A stretch of DNA of 64,000 nt, taken from the NCBI GenBank assembly GCA_903850425.1, contig CAINLR010000017.1, forward strand, positions 105,074 to 169,073. Direction: 5' to 3'. The stretch is from an uncultured Verrucomicrobia subdivision 3 bacterium. Its GTDB lineage: Bacteria > Verrucomicrobiota > Verrucomicrobiia > Limisphaerales > UBA11358. The translations under genes and the position numbers were made by a program. The notes under the pieces were generated by a model. It searched no databases. It was not told the origin of the DNA and saw nothing but the letters and a program-made list of their open reading frames with translations. Below are positions 10,301 through 20,411 of this stretch, piece after piece (positions within the stretch are counted from its first letter, which is position 1; the number at the start of each line of letters is the position of its first letter).

Positions 10301-10492
10301 GACGTTGCCGGTGACTTTATCCAAAACGAGCATATCGGGCGAGCCGTTGTTATTGAAATCGCCGGAGGTTAAAATTTCCATGCCGGTGTCATAAACAAAA
10401 GCCGTGGCGGCGTTGATGCCCGCTGGCGCAAAAGCGACGACACAAATCACCACGGTGAAACTCTGGCGCAAAAATTGAAAAAGAATTTTCAT
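7370..10492 (-). CDS. Large secreted protein with FG-GAP-like, chitobiase-like and TolB-like propeller modules
   Basis: 1040 aa. The N-terminus is a signal peptide (about 1-30, hydrophobic VVICVVAFAPAGINAATA). Residues 35-130 contain TSGDFNNNGSPDMLVLD, an FG-GAP/VCBS-type calcium-loop repeat. Around 490-570 the PPPGFYSAPIQVSFST stretch resembles the chitobiase/hexosaminidase C-terminal Ig-like domain. From about 600 to 850 are TolB/WD40-type blades (ISRWPAWSPAGVRLSF, GDLWLRD). Two C-terminal modules of about 75 aa end in FFRLQ and FFRLIWR, a tail shared with other secreted proteins in this window. No catalytic motif is recognised. It is the third gene of an operon, 11 nt after the 1212-aa gene. 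The likely role is surface or extracellular binding (inference). Confidence 0.8.
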   Translation of the reverse strand: MKILFQFLRQSFTVVICVVAFAPAGINAATAFVYDTGMEILTSGDFNNNGSPDMLVLDKVTGNVRLGLLDLAGNLSWSAPLVSGVENVSSAAVGKFLTNNAYALAVTSANLNRINLISLANTNSAGTPAVMAPLGIGPHTLVTLDNPLGAAVAAPTNLLVATSRNQNDLEQLERIQVFNGFAITPFTPAQFNEDGAFERGNALALNPANVPSFAAGLVRGTNADRFDILQFTNSPGGILISCTNLSSGSDYTFGNFNGEIFPRFAFYQPGVSNFTVGALITNSSGFQFGTNVTVTLTSAVQRIFYLPPATSGTFLAEFSGGVQAITFSGSNVVAGPIYGNGRASSNNVLTGIVPLENGQFVLLDAAAGAAASTHAQVMSFDGTSFSQLSASTLPAVSSRATRANVWLFQTEPFVNRDAGFISSLTAPDWSDQVSGLPAAFSVLKEVDSGSGTGLGSFTTNNLGPPPAGANFGLPNQVADGISVFSYASPRPAEPTTITISPPPGFYSAPIQVSFSTVASGGTVFYRVGAADTWHLFSATFPLTNDAAVDYYGYGAASLRSRLLTANFSFASTIAAAITLNLTNGFNVTNTISANPGSNGDVTLAQQGTIFYGRKNATGGALWAINLDGSGDTYITTGARPRVSHDGRYLAFMRGTNVFGVSGGDLWLRDLSTGLERKIFTNNAAIVGYDWDAASPPDLLLDYNCKFWEVPLSNAPAIFPLTNDCYSFAPAINPVDGRIAFYNSSFNYGSGIDVAAASGGLAQHLGATAINSRWPAWSPAGVRLSFCYLNNFYANNGLADLYTINADGSALAQITAFTNVSDGFLYGAIWAPTGNCLLGAGSIYGTNGLWKIPLTLDGQHCDCPAKLLPTTAGDPIDFAGSVIVAPAPSIAKPGLFIRSDENAIVVYWSTNYQGFSLQATASLDTNSDWTAITGPYFKNGGYYEYHEAKTALAATKFFRLQYPGTIIIQPLQPKLSLKLDSGQSVVAWSTNYVGYTLESATSLIPPVIWSPLSPTDVNEKGQFEFRQNLSLPQEFFRLIWR

Positions 10493-10503
10493 GGCGCGTG
10501 CGT

Positions 10504-13500
10504 TTAGTTCGGTGGAATGGTGACGGTGCCGGCATCAATGGTTTCCGCGACCTCGTGCTTGGTGTTGAAACGGACAACGTAGTAATGATACGCTGCACCA
10601 ATGCTGACGGGCTGCTGGTCGCGAACGTAGAGGCTGTAGAACGGGGCGTGATTCCCGGAAGCTTGAAGAAAATATTGGATGCCCGACGCGATGAGCAGAT
10701 CTGGAACGATGACGAGATTTGCGTATTTCTTCACGGTAGAAATAGGGAAAGACAGGAATGTAAAAGGTATGTGCTCAATTTCCGGCGACACTTGGAGCAA
10801 TGCGCCGGACGCTTTTGGAAATGCCTCATTGGTCATTTGCTGGCGATAAACCACGATGGGCAGAAGCGGCTCGCCATTCCGATCCGGCGAGGAAGAGTTG
10901 CGGCGGAAAGTCAACAGCCCCGGATCGTCCTGCGAATTTGCGTTGGTTGCTGAGGCGGCAAATCCGTTCGCCACAAATTCGAAGAAGTTGGTTGAGCCGA
11001 CGGTCACAAAATTAGTCACGCCACCGTTGCCATTTAGACTGTTGGTGAGCCCGCTTAAAAAACCAATGCGGATGCCCACGGGATAGCGCGTATCAAGTGC
11101 GGTTACTGGATAATCTGTATAGTAGCGCAGGATCACCGCCGCCACGCGGTAATTGGTGCTGCCATTGTCATCATCGAAATGCGTGACCGATGGCAGTGGC
11201 CGCTCGGGCCACGGCACGGTCATGATGTTGGTGTTACTAATTTTCCAAGTGAATGTTTGCGGTTCGGAATTGGCGTAGGCTTTGTCCCGGTCGTCCACAG
11301 CGGCAACCGTGATGGTATAGGTGCCGCCGGCGGCAACATCCGCCGTAAGCGAGAATTGCGGGCCAGGGCCAAAATCCGGGCCGATAGGTGGAGTGAGTTG
11401 AGCCTCATCAAATATGAGGAATCGCAATCTATTGGCGAGCAAACCGGCGAAGGTAGTTTTGGGATCGTAGGAAAGTAATCGAACCAGTCTTGAACCGGAT
11501 AGTCCGCTGGGTTGGCCGCTACTATTCTGGTCGTCGCGATGGATCTTGATTTCGAAACGATGGACGCCGGCGACGGGACAAAACCAGTTCATCAAAACTT
11601 GCGGATGATTCGTATCGCCGATGGCTTTCAGTTCCGCGAGCACCGGGCGCGGCAAGGTGGCGGGCTTCGCATATTCGCAACCAAGGAGAGCGAGGGGACT
11701 GCCGTTGCCATGTTCATCCAACAACTGAACGTAGTAGCAGAGATGCGCCGCGCTTGGCGGCATGGTGTCATCGGGGATCACGATGGAACGACTTGGATTT
11801 GCCGAGTCAAATGTGATGTTGCCCTGCGCGACGAGCGAGGGCGGGCCGTCATCGGCGCGGCGGTATAGCCGATATTCGCGCGAGCGATAGGTGGGGCGAA
11901 AACGAACGATGATCGGCGCCACGGCTCCGTTGCCAGCACCGCGCGTGATGTGTTGATCGCAGCCAGCGCTGTTCGGCAAGTTGATGACGCAGCCACGATA
12001 GGTCTGCATCGGTCCGAGCAAGCACGATGGATAGGAAACCCAGTAAGTGTTATTCGTATCCGGCCACGCCACGCCGACGTCGGTCCAAACAGAATTTGAC
12101 AACACCTCGATCATGCGCGGATAGCCGGCGTATCCATCATTATTGAATTGCAGGCCAAGGGTGCCGTCGGGATACGGCGTCACCTTGCTCGCCTGCGTGC
12201 AAGTGTCAATGTTGCCATTCAACGCGTGCAGCAACGGGTCTGCCGAGTCCAACGCCGTCAGCAAAATTTCGCCACTGTAAAAAACAATCTCCTGTTGCGT
12301 GCCGGGAGCGACGGCTGTGGTGAAATAATTTATCGCCGGTGACGAAACATTGTCGGAGTAGTCGCCGACGGTGCAGACGACCGGCACAACAGGGTTGTTT
12401 CCCACCGGCACGGCAACATCCACGGAAACCGAGTCGCCGTCGGGCGGAAATTCCACTGGGCCGATAGCATTGCTGGAAGTGTCGGACACCAGGCTGAATT
12501 GCACCCAGGCGACCACAGGATCGCGCCGCTGACAGGTCAAGCGATAACTCCACATCGCGCCATTGGTGTTGGCGGGACGGCTGAGCGTGTTAAAATTTTG
12601 AAACATCACCACCGGCGTGCCGCAACTGCCGAGCACTTCGCCCGAGGCTGCTTGCGGCCCTTCGCGCTCGCGCAACACGCCCCACGCCGGCGCACTCTGC
12701 GGCGAGAACAACGGTCCACACATGGACTGACTCACGGCGCGCACGGTAAACCAATAATTACTTACGCTCGGAGCCGTCGGCAGGTTGGTGCCGTTATCCA
12801 CAAAAACATTCAGATTGGTGCCTGCAAGTTGCGCGACCACGCCGATGCGATGGTTGAGCGGCGTGGCATCACTCGTCAATGCCATGGTCGGATTATCCCA
12901 ACGGTAGATCCAATAAGCCGTGACGTTGTCGTTGGTATCAATGTTTTGGGTCCAACTTAATTGCAGGCGCGGGACGTTGGTGGTTCCGCCATTGAAGGGA
13001 ACGGCCTGCAAAATATTTTTTACCTTCAAACCAGTCGGCGCATCGGGCGGTAGATGTCGGCAAGCAGTTGCCAATGTGCCCGCAGAAACAAGGCCGTCTC
13101 GACCAAGCAAATCGCGGGCAGTGATAAAATAATAATACTGCGCGCCATCAACAAACATCGGCATGCCGAATTTGCGACCGTTGTCATCCACGAAGAAAAA
13201 TGTGGAGGCGTCGGTGGGATCGTCAGGCGCGTTGGCCGCAAAATCTTTCGTCGCCATGACCGGCGCGTCATTCGCCAGCGTGGCGTTGGTATAAAGTTGC
13301 GCGAGCGTGGCCGGCGGCGTGACGTTGAAATTATTTTGCTCCGCCGTTGCTTTGTCCATGCGCCAGACATTGAAGCCGAAGTTGAGCAGCGCGAGGCGGC
13401 GCAATTCCGGCGGCGTTCCCCAGCGCAAATAAATTTTGATGCGCTCAGCGGGATTGTTCGTGCCGTCGCGAAATGACATTCCCGCCGATTGCAGTTGAAA

Positions 13501-14142
13501 CGGATAACCGGGCGCGGGCAACACCACCGGACTTCCGGGCACGACGGTGACGCGGCCGATAACATCGCCTGCACTTCCATCAGCGAGATTCACTTCACGA
13601 ATTTCATAAGTTGTCACGGAACTGATGACCTCGCTGAACGCCTGGCCGTCGCACAGCAAAATGCCGGGATGATTTCGCCCCAGAAAATCCAGCGTGTCGC
13701 GCAATCCTGGATCGGTGTTGGCCAGCTGCAGCGCGGTGGACATTTTTTGCGCGAGCGGCAGGCTAGCCGCACCGGGAATTTTTCGCAGCACCACGTTCAG
13801 CGCATTGCTCAACGAAGTCAGGTCGTCGCGCAACGCCACCGACTGATCAAGCAGTGGACTGATCTCGGCGGTAGACGTGTGCAAAACCATTTTACCACGC
13901 AACGTGAACGCGCCCGCGTTGGTGGCAAAACCAGTTTTTCCAAAAACAGCAAACTGCTTTCCGGCCAATAACGGCGGGGCTTCCGAACCGATCGCCAGAT
14001 AGGACAGACTTTGCGCGTTGGTGTTTTGAATGGTCGTGCCGACGGCGAAGACAAGATTGCTCAACCCCGTTTGCGCGGACGCGGCGGCGCTGCCCGCGAG
14101 CCACGCGGCGGCCAGAACTGAAAATATTTTTTTACGGTGCAT
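10504..14142 (-). CDS. Large secreted protein with fibronectin type III-like domains
   Basis: 1212 aa. It has a signal peptide (MHRKKIFSVLAAAWLAGSAA, cleavage near ASAQ). Around residues 370-460 an Fn3-like module begins PPDAPTGLKVKN, with LQLSWTQNIDTNDNVTAYWIYRW and a closing VSNYWFTVRAVS. Further beta-rich segments follow, such as QVLMNWFCPVAGVHRFEIKI. No enzyme motif is seen. Its ATG overlaps the TGA of the 2089-aa gene by one base (TGATG), which implies translational coupling. Size, export and partners suggest a structural or adhesive extracellular component; the function is unknown. Confidence 0.8.
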   Translation of the reverse strand: MHRKKIFSVLAAAWLAGSAAASAQTGLSNLVFAVGTTIQNTNAQSLSYLAIGSEAPPLLAGKQFAVFGKTGFATNAGAFTLRGKMVLHTSTAEISPLLDQSVALRDDLTSLSNALNVVLRKIPGAASLPLAQKMSTALQLANTDPGLRDTLDFLGRNHPGILLCDGQAFSEVISSVTTYEIREVNLADGSAGDVIGRVTVVPGSPVVLPAPGYPFQLQSAGMSFRDGTNNPAERIKIYLRWGTPPELRRLALLNFGFNVWRMDKATAEQNNFNVTPPATLAQLYTNATLANDAPVMATKDFAANAPDDPTDASTFFFVDDNGRKFGMPMFVDGAQYYYFITARDLLGRDGLVSAGTLATACRHLPPDAPTGLKVKNILQAVPFNGGTTNVPRLQLSWTQNIDTNDNVTAYWIYRWDNPTMALTSDATPLNHRIGVVAQLAGTNLNVFVDNGTNLPTAPSVSNYWFTVRAVSQSMCGPLFSPQSAPAWGVLREREGPQAASGEVLGSCGTPVVMFQNFNTLSRPANTNGAMWSYRLTCQRRDPVVAWVQFSLVSDTSSNAIGPVEFPPDGDSVSVDVAVPVGNNPVVPVVCTVGDYSDNVSSPAINYFTTAVAPGTQQEIVFYSGEILLTALDSADPLLHALNGNIDTCTQASKVTPYPDGTLGLQFNNDGYAGYPRMIEVLSNSVWTDVGVAWPDTNNTYWVSYPSCLLGPMQTYRGCVINLPNSAGCDQHITRGAGNGAVAPIIVRFRPTYRSREYRLYRRADDGPPSLVAQGNITFDSANPSRSIVIPDDTMPPSAAHLCYYVQLLDEHGNGSPLALLGCEYAKPATLPRPVLAELKAIGDTNHPQVLMNWFCPVAGVHRFEIKIHRDDQNSSGQPSGLSGSRLVRLLSYDPKTTFAGLLANRLRFLIFDEAQLTPPIGPDFGPGPQFSLTADVAAGGTYTITVAAVDDRDKAYANSEPQTFTWKISNTNIMTVPWPERPLPSVTHFDDDNGSTNYRVAAVILRYYTDYPVTALDTRYPVGIRIGFLSGLTNSLNGNGGVTNFVTVGSTNFFEFVANGFAASATNANSQDDPGLLTFRRNSSSPDRNGEPLLPIVVYRQQMTNEAFPKASGALLQVSPEIEHIPFTFLSFPISTVKKYANLVIVPDLLIASGIQYFLQASGNHAPFYSLYVRDQQPVSIGAAYHYYVVRFNTKHEVAETIDAGTVTIPPN

Positions 14143-17100
14143 CAGTAGTCGAGGTAGTAGTCAACGCCGCCTTCCTTCAAGATGCCTTTGATGGTGATCG
14201 TCTCACATTTCTTGACGGAGAAAGGATCTATGCCGACCTCGGCGCAGGCATCACCCGAGCCGGTCAATTCCAAATGAAAGCCGGCCGCATCCTTGGTCAC
14301 AACCCCAGTGAGCGACTGGCCGAAACTGCCGCTGACGAGGCAGAGCAGGGAGAAGTCAATCTCGCGCCGCTCCCAATGGCCGAAGTTCGCGGACGACGGC
14401 CCGCCGAGAAAAAAATTCACGAACGTAATGCGCGCGTCGGCGTTGAGCAGACAACTGGAATGCCCGAACAGCAAATCGGACAGGGAAATGCCGCCGCCAA
14501 TCTTGGTGTAAAAGCCGCGGAACCCGGAAAGGTCGCCGATGATCGCCGGGGCGTTCGTGTCCACAAATAAAATTGGATCGAGCGAACAGGACTGGCCGCC
14601 GAAAATTCCCGCGTTGAGATTGAGCGGGATCGGTCCGATGAAAATGACAACCGAGGCGGCACCGGCATAATAATTATCGTAGTTGCCGATGGCAAAGGTC
14701 GCGCCCAATTTTCGCAGCGAGAAACCTTCAAAGTCCGCCTTGCCTTCCAGCTCCATCAAGCCGCCGACGCCCGTGGGCACGCCGCGATCCATCGTCCAGC
14801 GCGCATTCGCGGTCAGCGTGATGCCAGTGGTTTTCACGCCCGGCCAGTCGAGCGGCACTTTGTTGGCGCCGAGAATAATTTCTGCGGCCGAATCGCCGCC
14901 CGGCGAACACGCGAGCGCGCCGGATTGCGAATCCATGCTTTTGATTTCGATATAGGCGTTGTAACGCATCGCGTCGGGCATTTTGATTTCCAAGTCCGCA
15001 TCGAGATGGATCATTTCCAACGTGTCGCCATTGAACTTCGGCTGGCCGCGCAGCTTGGCGGTGGCAAGTGTTTTCTGCAACTGCCCGATGCCCTTCATCG
15101 TCGAATAGACTTTATCGCCCGTGCCCGCGATGTAATCTTCAATTGCCGAGCGCACGACGCGGTTGATCTTGTCCGTCAGCAAACACAACAACTGGTTCAG
15201 CACAAAATCGTCGTCGCCGAGAAACTGCTTAAACTTCGTTTGATAATCGCCGGTCAATTGCGAGTGGAGAAACGCATCTTTCAAACGATTGCGCATATTG
15301 GTGCGCGCCGCCGCCGGGTTCGCGGTGAAATAATCCCCCGCCGCCGTCAGTTGCCCGGCGAGCGAGTTCGACACGTTCAGAAACGCCTGCTGCTCAAACA
15401 AAGAGATGTTCGCCGTTTCATTCGTGATGCTGTTCAGCGCGTCCACAATCGGGCCGGTGGCGGAACTGATGGCGTTGTGCGCGTCCGCTAATTGCGATTG
15501 CAAATCTTTCAAGTCGCTTTCCACCGAATCAAAATCCGATTCATAATCGGCGAGCTGGTCGTTGATAAAACCATCGAGATCACCCGCCTGATCTTCGGTG
15601 ACGGTTTGCAAGATGTCCGGCTGCTGTTCCATCAATTTTTCGACGATGCTACGAACGACATGACGGTTGCCGCTCGAATCTTTTTCCATGATGCGCAACA
15701 GCAACGCCACCGTGTTCGTCACATCGGTAAAGGTCCCGTCAATTTTCCCAATGACACTGTTGATGTCATTCGCTGTGCCATTGATTTTGCGGATGGCCGT
15801 CAGAAATTGCGCGTTGGCGTTGTTGAACGTCACTTGCAGATTCGTCAATACCGACGCGGGATTATTCGTTTGCAACGCGACGAGGTTCGCGACGAGGTTG
15901 CTGGAAACGTCGCCGAGCGCGCCGTCCAAAATCGAACCAAAAAATCCGCTAGGGTCCGGGTTCAATACGCCTTGCACACTTTGCAAACCTTTGGTGATGC
16001 CGGTGGCGTCGGCCGCGCCGTGCAGCTCCTGGAAAATCGCGTTGGAAATGGAATTGAACGGCCCATCCACCGTCTCGTTGATGAAATCCAGTTGCTTGAT
16101 GTGCGGCAGCGCTAGATTCAAATCCTGGTTGAAATCAAAATCCACCTTGCTCGCAGAAAGCTCTTTCAACTTGCTGCCCACATCGAGAATCGGCAGCGAC
16201 AGAGTGCCAGAATTAAAACCTGAAAACCGACGCAACACCGGACTCCACGACAGTGGATAATCGAAGAATGCGATATTCTTCCAGTTACATTGGGCGCGCG
16301 GATGATACATTTCCGTGCTGGAGTTGAGATAATTGGAAAGCGTGATGCCGCGCGGCCAACCGTCGCCGTTCGTGTCGAATTTAGCGGTGTTAAAATAATT
16401 TTGACCACCGACGGTCCATCCACGATCCGGCGGAACGCCGCCTTTATCCAGCAGCCAGCCGCCGGCGATGGCGATGTAGGCGTCGTTGTAATTGGTGCCC
16501 TTCGGCGTGACTTGCAGCTGCGCTTTAAAATCCTGAAAGAACGGCACGCGAATTCTACCAGCGATGTTGAAGAACCCCGCGTCAGGATGAAACGGCGTTT
16601 CCCAATTATTAAAGTAACCTTCGCTGCCAACGGAAACGACATATCGATTTGTTTCCGAACCTTGCAGCGAAAGTGTATGCGGCAATGGAAAGCGCGAATC
16701 CGTGCCGAGCACATTGTCGGCTACGGTGGAAAGATTTCCGTTGGTGCGGAAACCAAGTGTGCCGTGCATCGCGTTCGTAATGAATGGCAGGCTCAATTCA
16801 ACACCGAGCACGAGCGTGCGATCCGCCGTGCTGCATTGCTCGGTCGCCTTGGGTTTGAATTGGATGCTTTGCGGCGTGAAATTTGCATTCCAATAATTCA
16901 GATGTTTGATGCCCGTGCCCGCAGGCAATTGCGCCGAACCGAGCCCGCCGCTGCAAACAAATTTTATCCGCTCGAAACCAATTGAGAAGCCCGCCGGCTG
17001 ATCGGGAAATTTGATGCCGCCATCGGTGCGCGACTCCCAATTATCACTGTCGAGATACGACAGGCCGTAGGTGGAGAAGTTGAAGGCGTAACCATACAGC

Positions 17101-20100
17101 GCAAAATTTGTCGGGAAACTCGCCGCCTCCAAGATGCCGCTCACGCCGCCGTTGCGAGCGTAGAATTTGGCGCGAGAAGTCAGCGGATAGGGACCGGTCG
17201 GCACATTCGCGAGGTAACTGCTCGCCTGCACGGGCGCACGGAGATTCAGACCGGAGTAATTGGCAAAACCATCCAAGTAACTATTCATGCCGTAGCGTTC
17301 GAGATAATTTGGATTCGAGTCGTCGCCCCAGCCGGTGAATAACATGACGACGGCGCGCTGCGAATTAGCCAATGTGGTCTGATCGCCGCGCAGAAAATTT
17401 CCCGCCATTTCGTAAACGCCATTCGTCACGAACGAAGTTTGTTGCGCAAAAATTCCGCTGCCGTTGTAACCCCACCTGAGTTGCACGCCCGTCTCGCCAT
17501 GCGCGTTCGATGGCGATGAAACCGGACCGTAGCCGAGTAAACCGCCGTCGGGCGTGAAGGCCAGTTGACCGCCGGGCGGAGCCAAGTTGACTAATTGCAA
17601 TCCCGCGGTTGCGCCGCTGCAATTGGTATCGGCACAATCGCCCGAGTAAAGCAGCGGCACCGTGGTTCCGCTCAATGCCAGCGAGCTGTTGCTCGTCACC
17701 AGACTATTTTCCAGCGTGAACAAGCCGGCGCTCGTTTGGATTTCGCTACCAGGTTGATTGTCGGTGTATGGAAAGTGCGGCCGCAGTTCGGGCGGTTGCA
17801 AGTTGATGCCGCCGTTCACTTGCGCAAAACCATTTGCGTCCGCCGTCACGATGAACCCCGGCGATGGGGAGGTTTGCGCGCCGCGAAAATACGCGTCGTT
17901 AGAAATGCGCTTGGCAGTGTTCGTGTCCGCCAAGAAAAATTGGTTCGCGGTCAAAACATCGTCTTCAAACTGGCGGACGAATTGAATTCCGGCTCCCGGC
18001 AAGACAAGCTGTCCGTCATAAACGCGCCAGGAAAAAGCCGTGGTCGTGATCCAGCACGGCAAGGTTTCGGCACTGAACGTCAGCGGAACTGCGGGTTGCA
18101 CCAGCACGTTCGTCTGCGGGCGCAGCGACGCATCAAGCAAGGCTAAAAACGGAAGCGTGTTGACCGTGAGCCGGGTGCCAGGCGTGTTCTGGCGAACGCT
18201 GAAACCGATGGGCAGGTTCAAAGTCAAAATGGCCGAGGCCCCGTTGGTTCCGAGCGAAATGGCAGTGCGTTGAAACGAAATATTTTGAATGGTGTCCGTG
18301 TCGTTCGCCGAACCGGTCGCATTGACACTGCCGCTTTTTAAGGTGCAGTCGCCGTTGACGGCGAGCGAAACCGGTAGGGTTGTGCCGTTGCCAAAAGTGT
18401 AACTGGTTCCGGGAATGAATCCGGCGTTGGCGCTGATGGCAAGCGAGCAATCCAGATGATCGCCAGCGACGATGTTGGTGACAACGGGCGTGGAATCAAG
18501 GTTGGTGAACAAGGTCAGCAGCGGGCCGCAAAAAAGGTTCCCATCAAAATGCAGCAAGCGAATCGGCCCGCTGCTGTTGGTGAAATCGCCGGTGAACGCG
18601 CCGCCGTTTTCGTTGTGCGACAGCACCGCGCTGAACTGATGCAGGTTGTTGATGGAATCCAACTGCACGCCATTTGGCTCCGCCGATAAAGTGTTCGTTG
18701 AACTCAGCCAGCCGTTCGCCGCGCCCGCGATGCGGCCACTCGCGGCGAGATAGGAGCCGATGGTGGTGGTGAAACCATCTTCACTTTGCTTCAGCGGAAT
18801 GTCAGTAGCGCCGGGCGAGGTCTGCAAACCATAGTCCAGCAAGGTTGCAACCGTTTCAGCCGCCGGTGCCGTGCCGTAATCGTAAAATCTTGTGAGCGTG
18901 ACGCTGGCATTTGCGGTGAAGGCCGACTGCGCGAGACTGCCGGCGATGGCGAACGGGCGATTCAAGTTGGCGCTGTTGAGTGCGGCCAGCAGATGCGTTG
19001 AACCGTCGCCGAGATAGGCGGTGGAATTCGTCCACGAGACGCCGCCTGAAAGCGCGCCGGTATGCGCGTTGGTTGTTGAGTCGAAAGTTTTGGTGCCGAC
19101 GCCCTCATCCAATTTCCAATAGCCAACGAGATTCGCTTCGTTGCCAAGGTGCGGCAGATTTTTTTGCGCCGCAATTTCAGCACCGGTCAACGCGCGGCTC
19201 CATAACATGACTTCGTCCACGTCGCCGATCAGCGGATAACCGTTGGGCAGCGCGCCGAGCGTCACCGGCGCAGTCGAGGTCATGGGTCCGGCCGGACCGG
19301 CCCAATTGCTCGAAACCATGAGGCTGCCATCGAGAAAAATTTTTCCACCGGTAGCGTCCACAACCAACGCGGCGTGATGCCAGCCGCCGTCCGCAACGAG
19401 CGGACTGGCCGTGCCTTCCATCGCAAAATTATTGTGGATACCGATGTCGCCGTTGCGATAAAAAAAACCGCGCAACTGGCCGCTTTGCACGACCAGCGCC
19501 CAGCCGTTGAAACTGGAATCGATGTATTTGGCGGCGATGAGCTGGAGGCCGGCGAAGTTAGTCGGCGTGCGAAACCAAGCGGTGGCGGTGAACGGATAAG
19601 GGTTCAAGTCCGGCGCGTTGGTGATGGTGACAATGCCGGTGGTGCCCGCGAACTTCACACAGTTGGTCGCGACCATGCTCAAATCCAGCGGCGCGCCCGA
19701 TGGCACCCAAGTCGGTGAGTTGAGCAGCGTGGCGATGAAACCGTGATTGCTGGAATCAGCCGCCGTCACCGAGCCGGCGCCGTCGTTGAATTTCCAGTAG
19801 CCGAGCAAACCATCTTCGCCGCCGCGCAACTGGCGATGCTTGAGATAATTGACTTCGCTGCTTGTCAGTCCGCGAGACCATAAAGTCACTTCGTCCAAAT
19901 CACCCTTCAGCCAATAGGCACCGGTGGATAAGCCACCGAAGGTCAGCGGCACCGAGGTGGTCATTGCGCCAGCGATCCCGTGCCAGTTTGTGGAAACCAC
20001 GAGGTTGCCATCGAGAAAAAGTTTTCCGCCGGTGAAGTCCACGGACAACGCGGCATGATGCCAGAGGCCGTCCACGATACTGGTTCCCGAATACGCATCA

Positions 20101-20411
20101 ATCGCCCAGGTGTTTTGGTCGCGATAGAAATAACCGTGCAGCTGGCCGTTTTGCACCACCATCGCCCAACCGTTGTAGGTGCTGTCACCGTATTTGGCGA
20201 CGATGACTTGGACGCCGCCGTTATTGGTCTCACAACGGAACCAAGCCGTTACCGTCATGGGATAAGTGTCAAGTGCTGGGTTGTTCAGAACACTCGCAGA
20301 GCTGCCCGCGCCGTTGAAGCGCAAGGCCGTGCCTGGCAGCGCCAACGCAGAAGATGCCATTCCCCAGCATAACCACAGCCAACCGAGGCGGCGAAATACG
20401 ATCAGGTTCAT
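14142..20411 (-). CDS. Giant secreted protein with tandem LamG domains
   Basis: 2089 aa. The signal peptide ends near ALALPGTA (about 26). Two LamG/concanavalin-like domains follow (about 27-235 and 245-455), each with AWFR, a WHHAAL motif, GGK-x-FLDG and GYWK near its end; such domains bind carbohydrate or protein ligands. A long beta-rich middle contains recurring GTS-T-FGNGTTLPV-like strands. Residues about 1480-1720 are unusually helical and coiled-coil-like (DFDSVESDLKDLQSQLADAH). The C-terminal about 350 residues are glycine-rich and carry several Cys, ending DYYLDY. No enzymatic motif was found. It is the first gene of a three-gene operon and is coupled to the next. It is probably an extracellular scaffold or adhesin (inference). 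Confidence 0.8.
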   Translation of the reverse strand: MNLIVFRRLGWLWLCWGMASSALALPGTALRFNGAGSSASVLNNPALDTYPMTVTAWFRCETNNGGVQVIVAKYGDSTYNGWAMVVQNGQLHGYFYRDQNTWAIDAYSGTSIVDGLWHHAALSVDFTGGKLFLDGNLVVSTNWHGIAGAMTTSVPLTFGGLSTGAYWLKGDLDEVTLWSRGLTSSEVNYLKHRQLRGGEDGLLGYWKFNDGAGSVTAADSSNHGFIATLLNSPTWVPSGAPLDLSMVATNCVKFAGTTGIVTITNAPDLNPYPFTATAWFRTPTNFAGLQLIAAKYIDSSFNGWALVVQSGQLRGFFYRNGDIGIHNNFAMEGTASPLVADGGWHHAALVVDATGGKIFLDGSLMVSSNWAGPAGPMTSTAPVTLGALPNGYPLIGDVDEVMLWSRALTGAEIAAQKNLPHLGNEANLVGYWKLDEGVGTKTFDSTTNAHTGALSGGVSWTNSTAYLGDGSTHLLAALNSANLNRPFAIAGSLAQSAFTANASVTLTRFYDYGTAPAAETVATLLDYGLQTSPGATDIPLKQSEDGFTTTIGSYLAASGRIAGAANGWLSSTNTLSAEPNGVQLDSINNLHQFSAVLSHNENGGAFTGDFTNSSGPIRLLHFDGNLFCGPLLTLFTNLDSTPVVTNIVAGDHLDCSLAISANAGFIPGTSYTFGNGTTLPVSLAVNGDCTLKSGSVNATGSANDTDTIQNISFQRTAISLGTNGASAILTLNLPIGFSVRQNTPGTRLTVNTLPFLALLDASLRPQTNVLVQPAVPLTFSAETLPCWITTTAFSWRVYDGQLVLPGAGIQFVRQFEDDVLTANQFFLADTNTAKRISNDAYFRGAQTSPSPGFIVTADANGFAQVNGGINLQPPELRPHFPYTDNQPGSEIQTSAGLFTLENSLVTSNSSLALSGTTVPLLYSGDCADTNCSGATAGLQLVNLAPPGGQLAFTPDGGLLGYGPVSSPSNAHGETGVQLRWGYNGSGIFAQQTSFVTNGVYEMAGNFLRGDQTTLANSQRAVVMLFTGWGDDSNPNYLERYGMNSYLDGFANYSGLNLRAPVQASSYLANVPTGPYPLTSRAKFYARNGGVSGILEAASFPTNFALYGYAFNFSTYGLSYLDSDNWESRTDGGIKFPDQPAGFSIGFERIKFVCSGGLGSAQLPAGTGIKHLNYWNANFTPQSIQFKPKATEQCSTADRTLVLGVELSLPFITNAMHGTLGFRTNGNLSTVADNVLGTDSRFPLPHTLSLQGSETNRYVVSVGSEGYFNNWETPFHPDAGFFNIAGRIRVPFFQDFKAQLQVTPKGTNYNDAYIAIAGGWLLDKGGVPPDRGWTVGGQNYFNTAKFDTNGDGWPRGITLSNYLNSSTEMYHPRAQCNWKNIAFFDYPLSWSPVLRRFSGFNSGTLSLPILDVGSKLKELSASKVDFDFNQDLNLALPHIKQLDFINETVDGPFNSISNAIFQELHGAADATGITKGLQSVQGVLNPDPSGFFGSILDGALGDVSSNLVANLVALQTNNPASVLTNLQVTFNNANAQFLTAIRKINGTANDINSVIGKIDGTFTDVTNTVALLLRIMEKDSSGNRHVVRSIVEKLMEQQPDILQTVTEDQAGDLDGFINDQLADYESDFDSVESDLKDLQSQLADAHNAISSATGPIVDALNSITNETANISLFEQQAFLNVSNSLAGQLTAAGDYFTANPAAARTNMRNRLKDAFLHSQLTGDYQTKFKQFLGDDDFVLNQLLCLLTDKINRVVRSAIEDYIAGTGDKVYSTMKGIGQLQKTLATAKLRGQPKFNGDTLEMIHLDADLEIKMPDAMRYNAYIEIKSMDSQSGALACSPGGDSAAEIILGANKVPLDWPGVKTTGITLTANARWTMDRGVPTGVGGLMELEGKADFEGFSLRKLGATFAIGNYDNYYAGAASVVIFIGPIPLNLNAGIFGGQSCSLDPILFVDTNAPAIIGDLSGFRGFYTKIGGGISLSDLLFGHSSCLLNADARITFVNFFLGGPSSANFGHWERREIDFSLLCLVSGSFGQSLTGVVTKDAAGFHLELTGSGDACAEVGIDPFSVKKCETITIKGILKEGGVDYYLDY

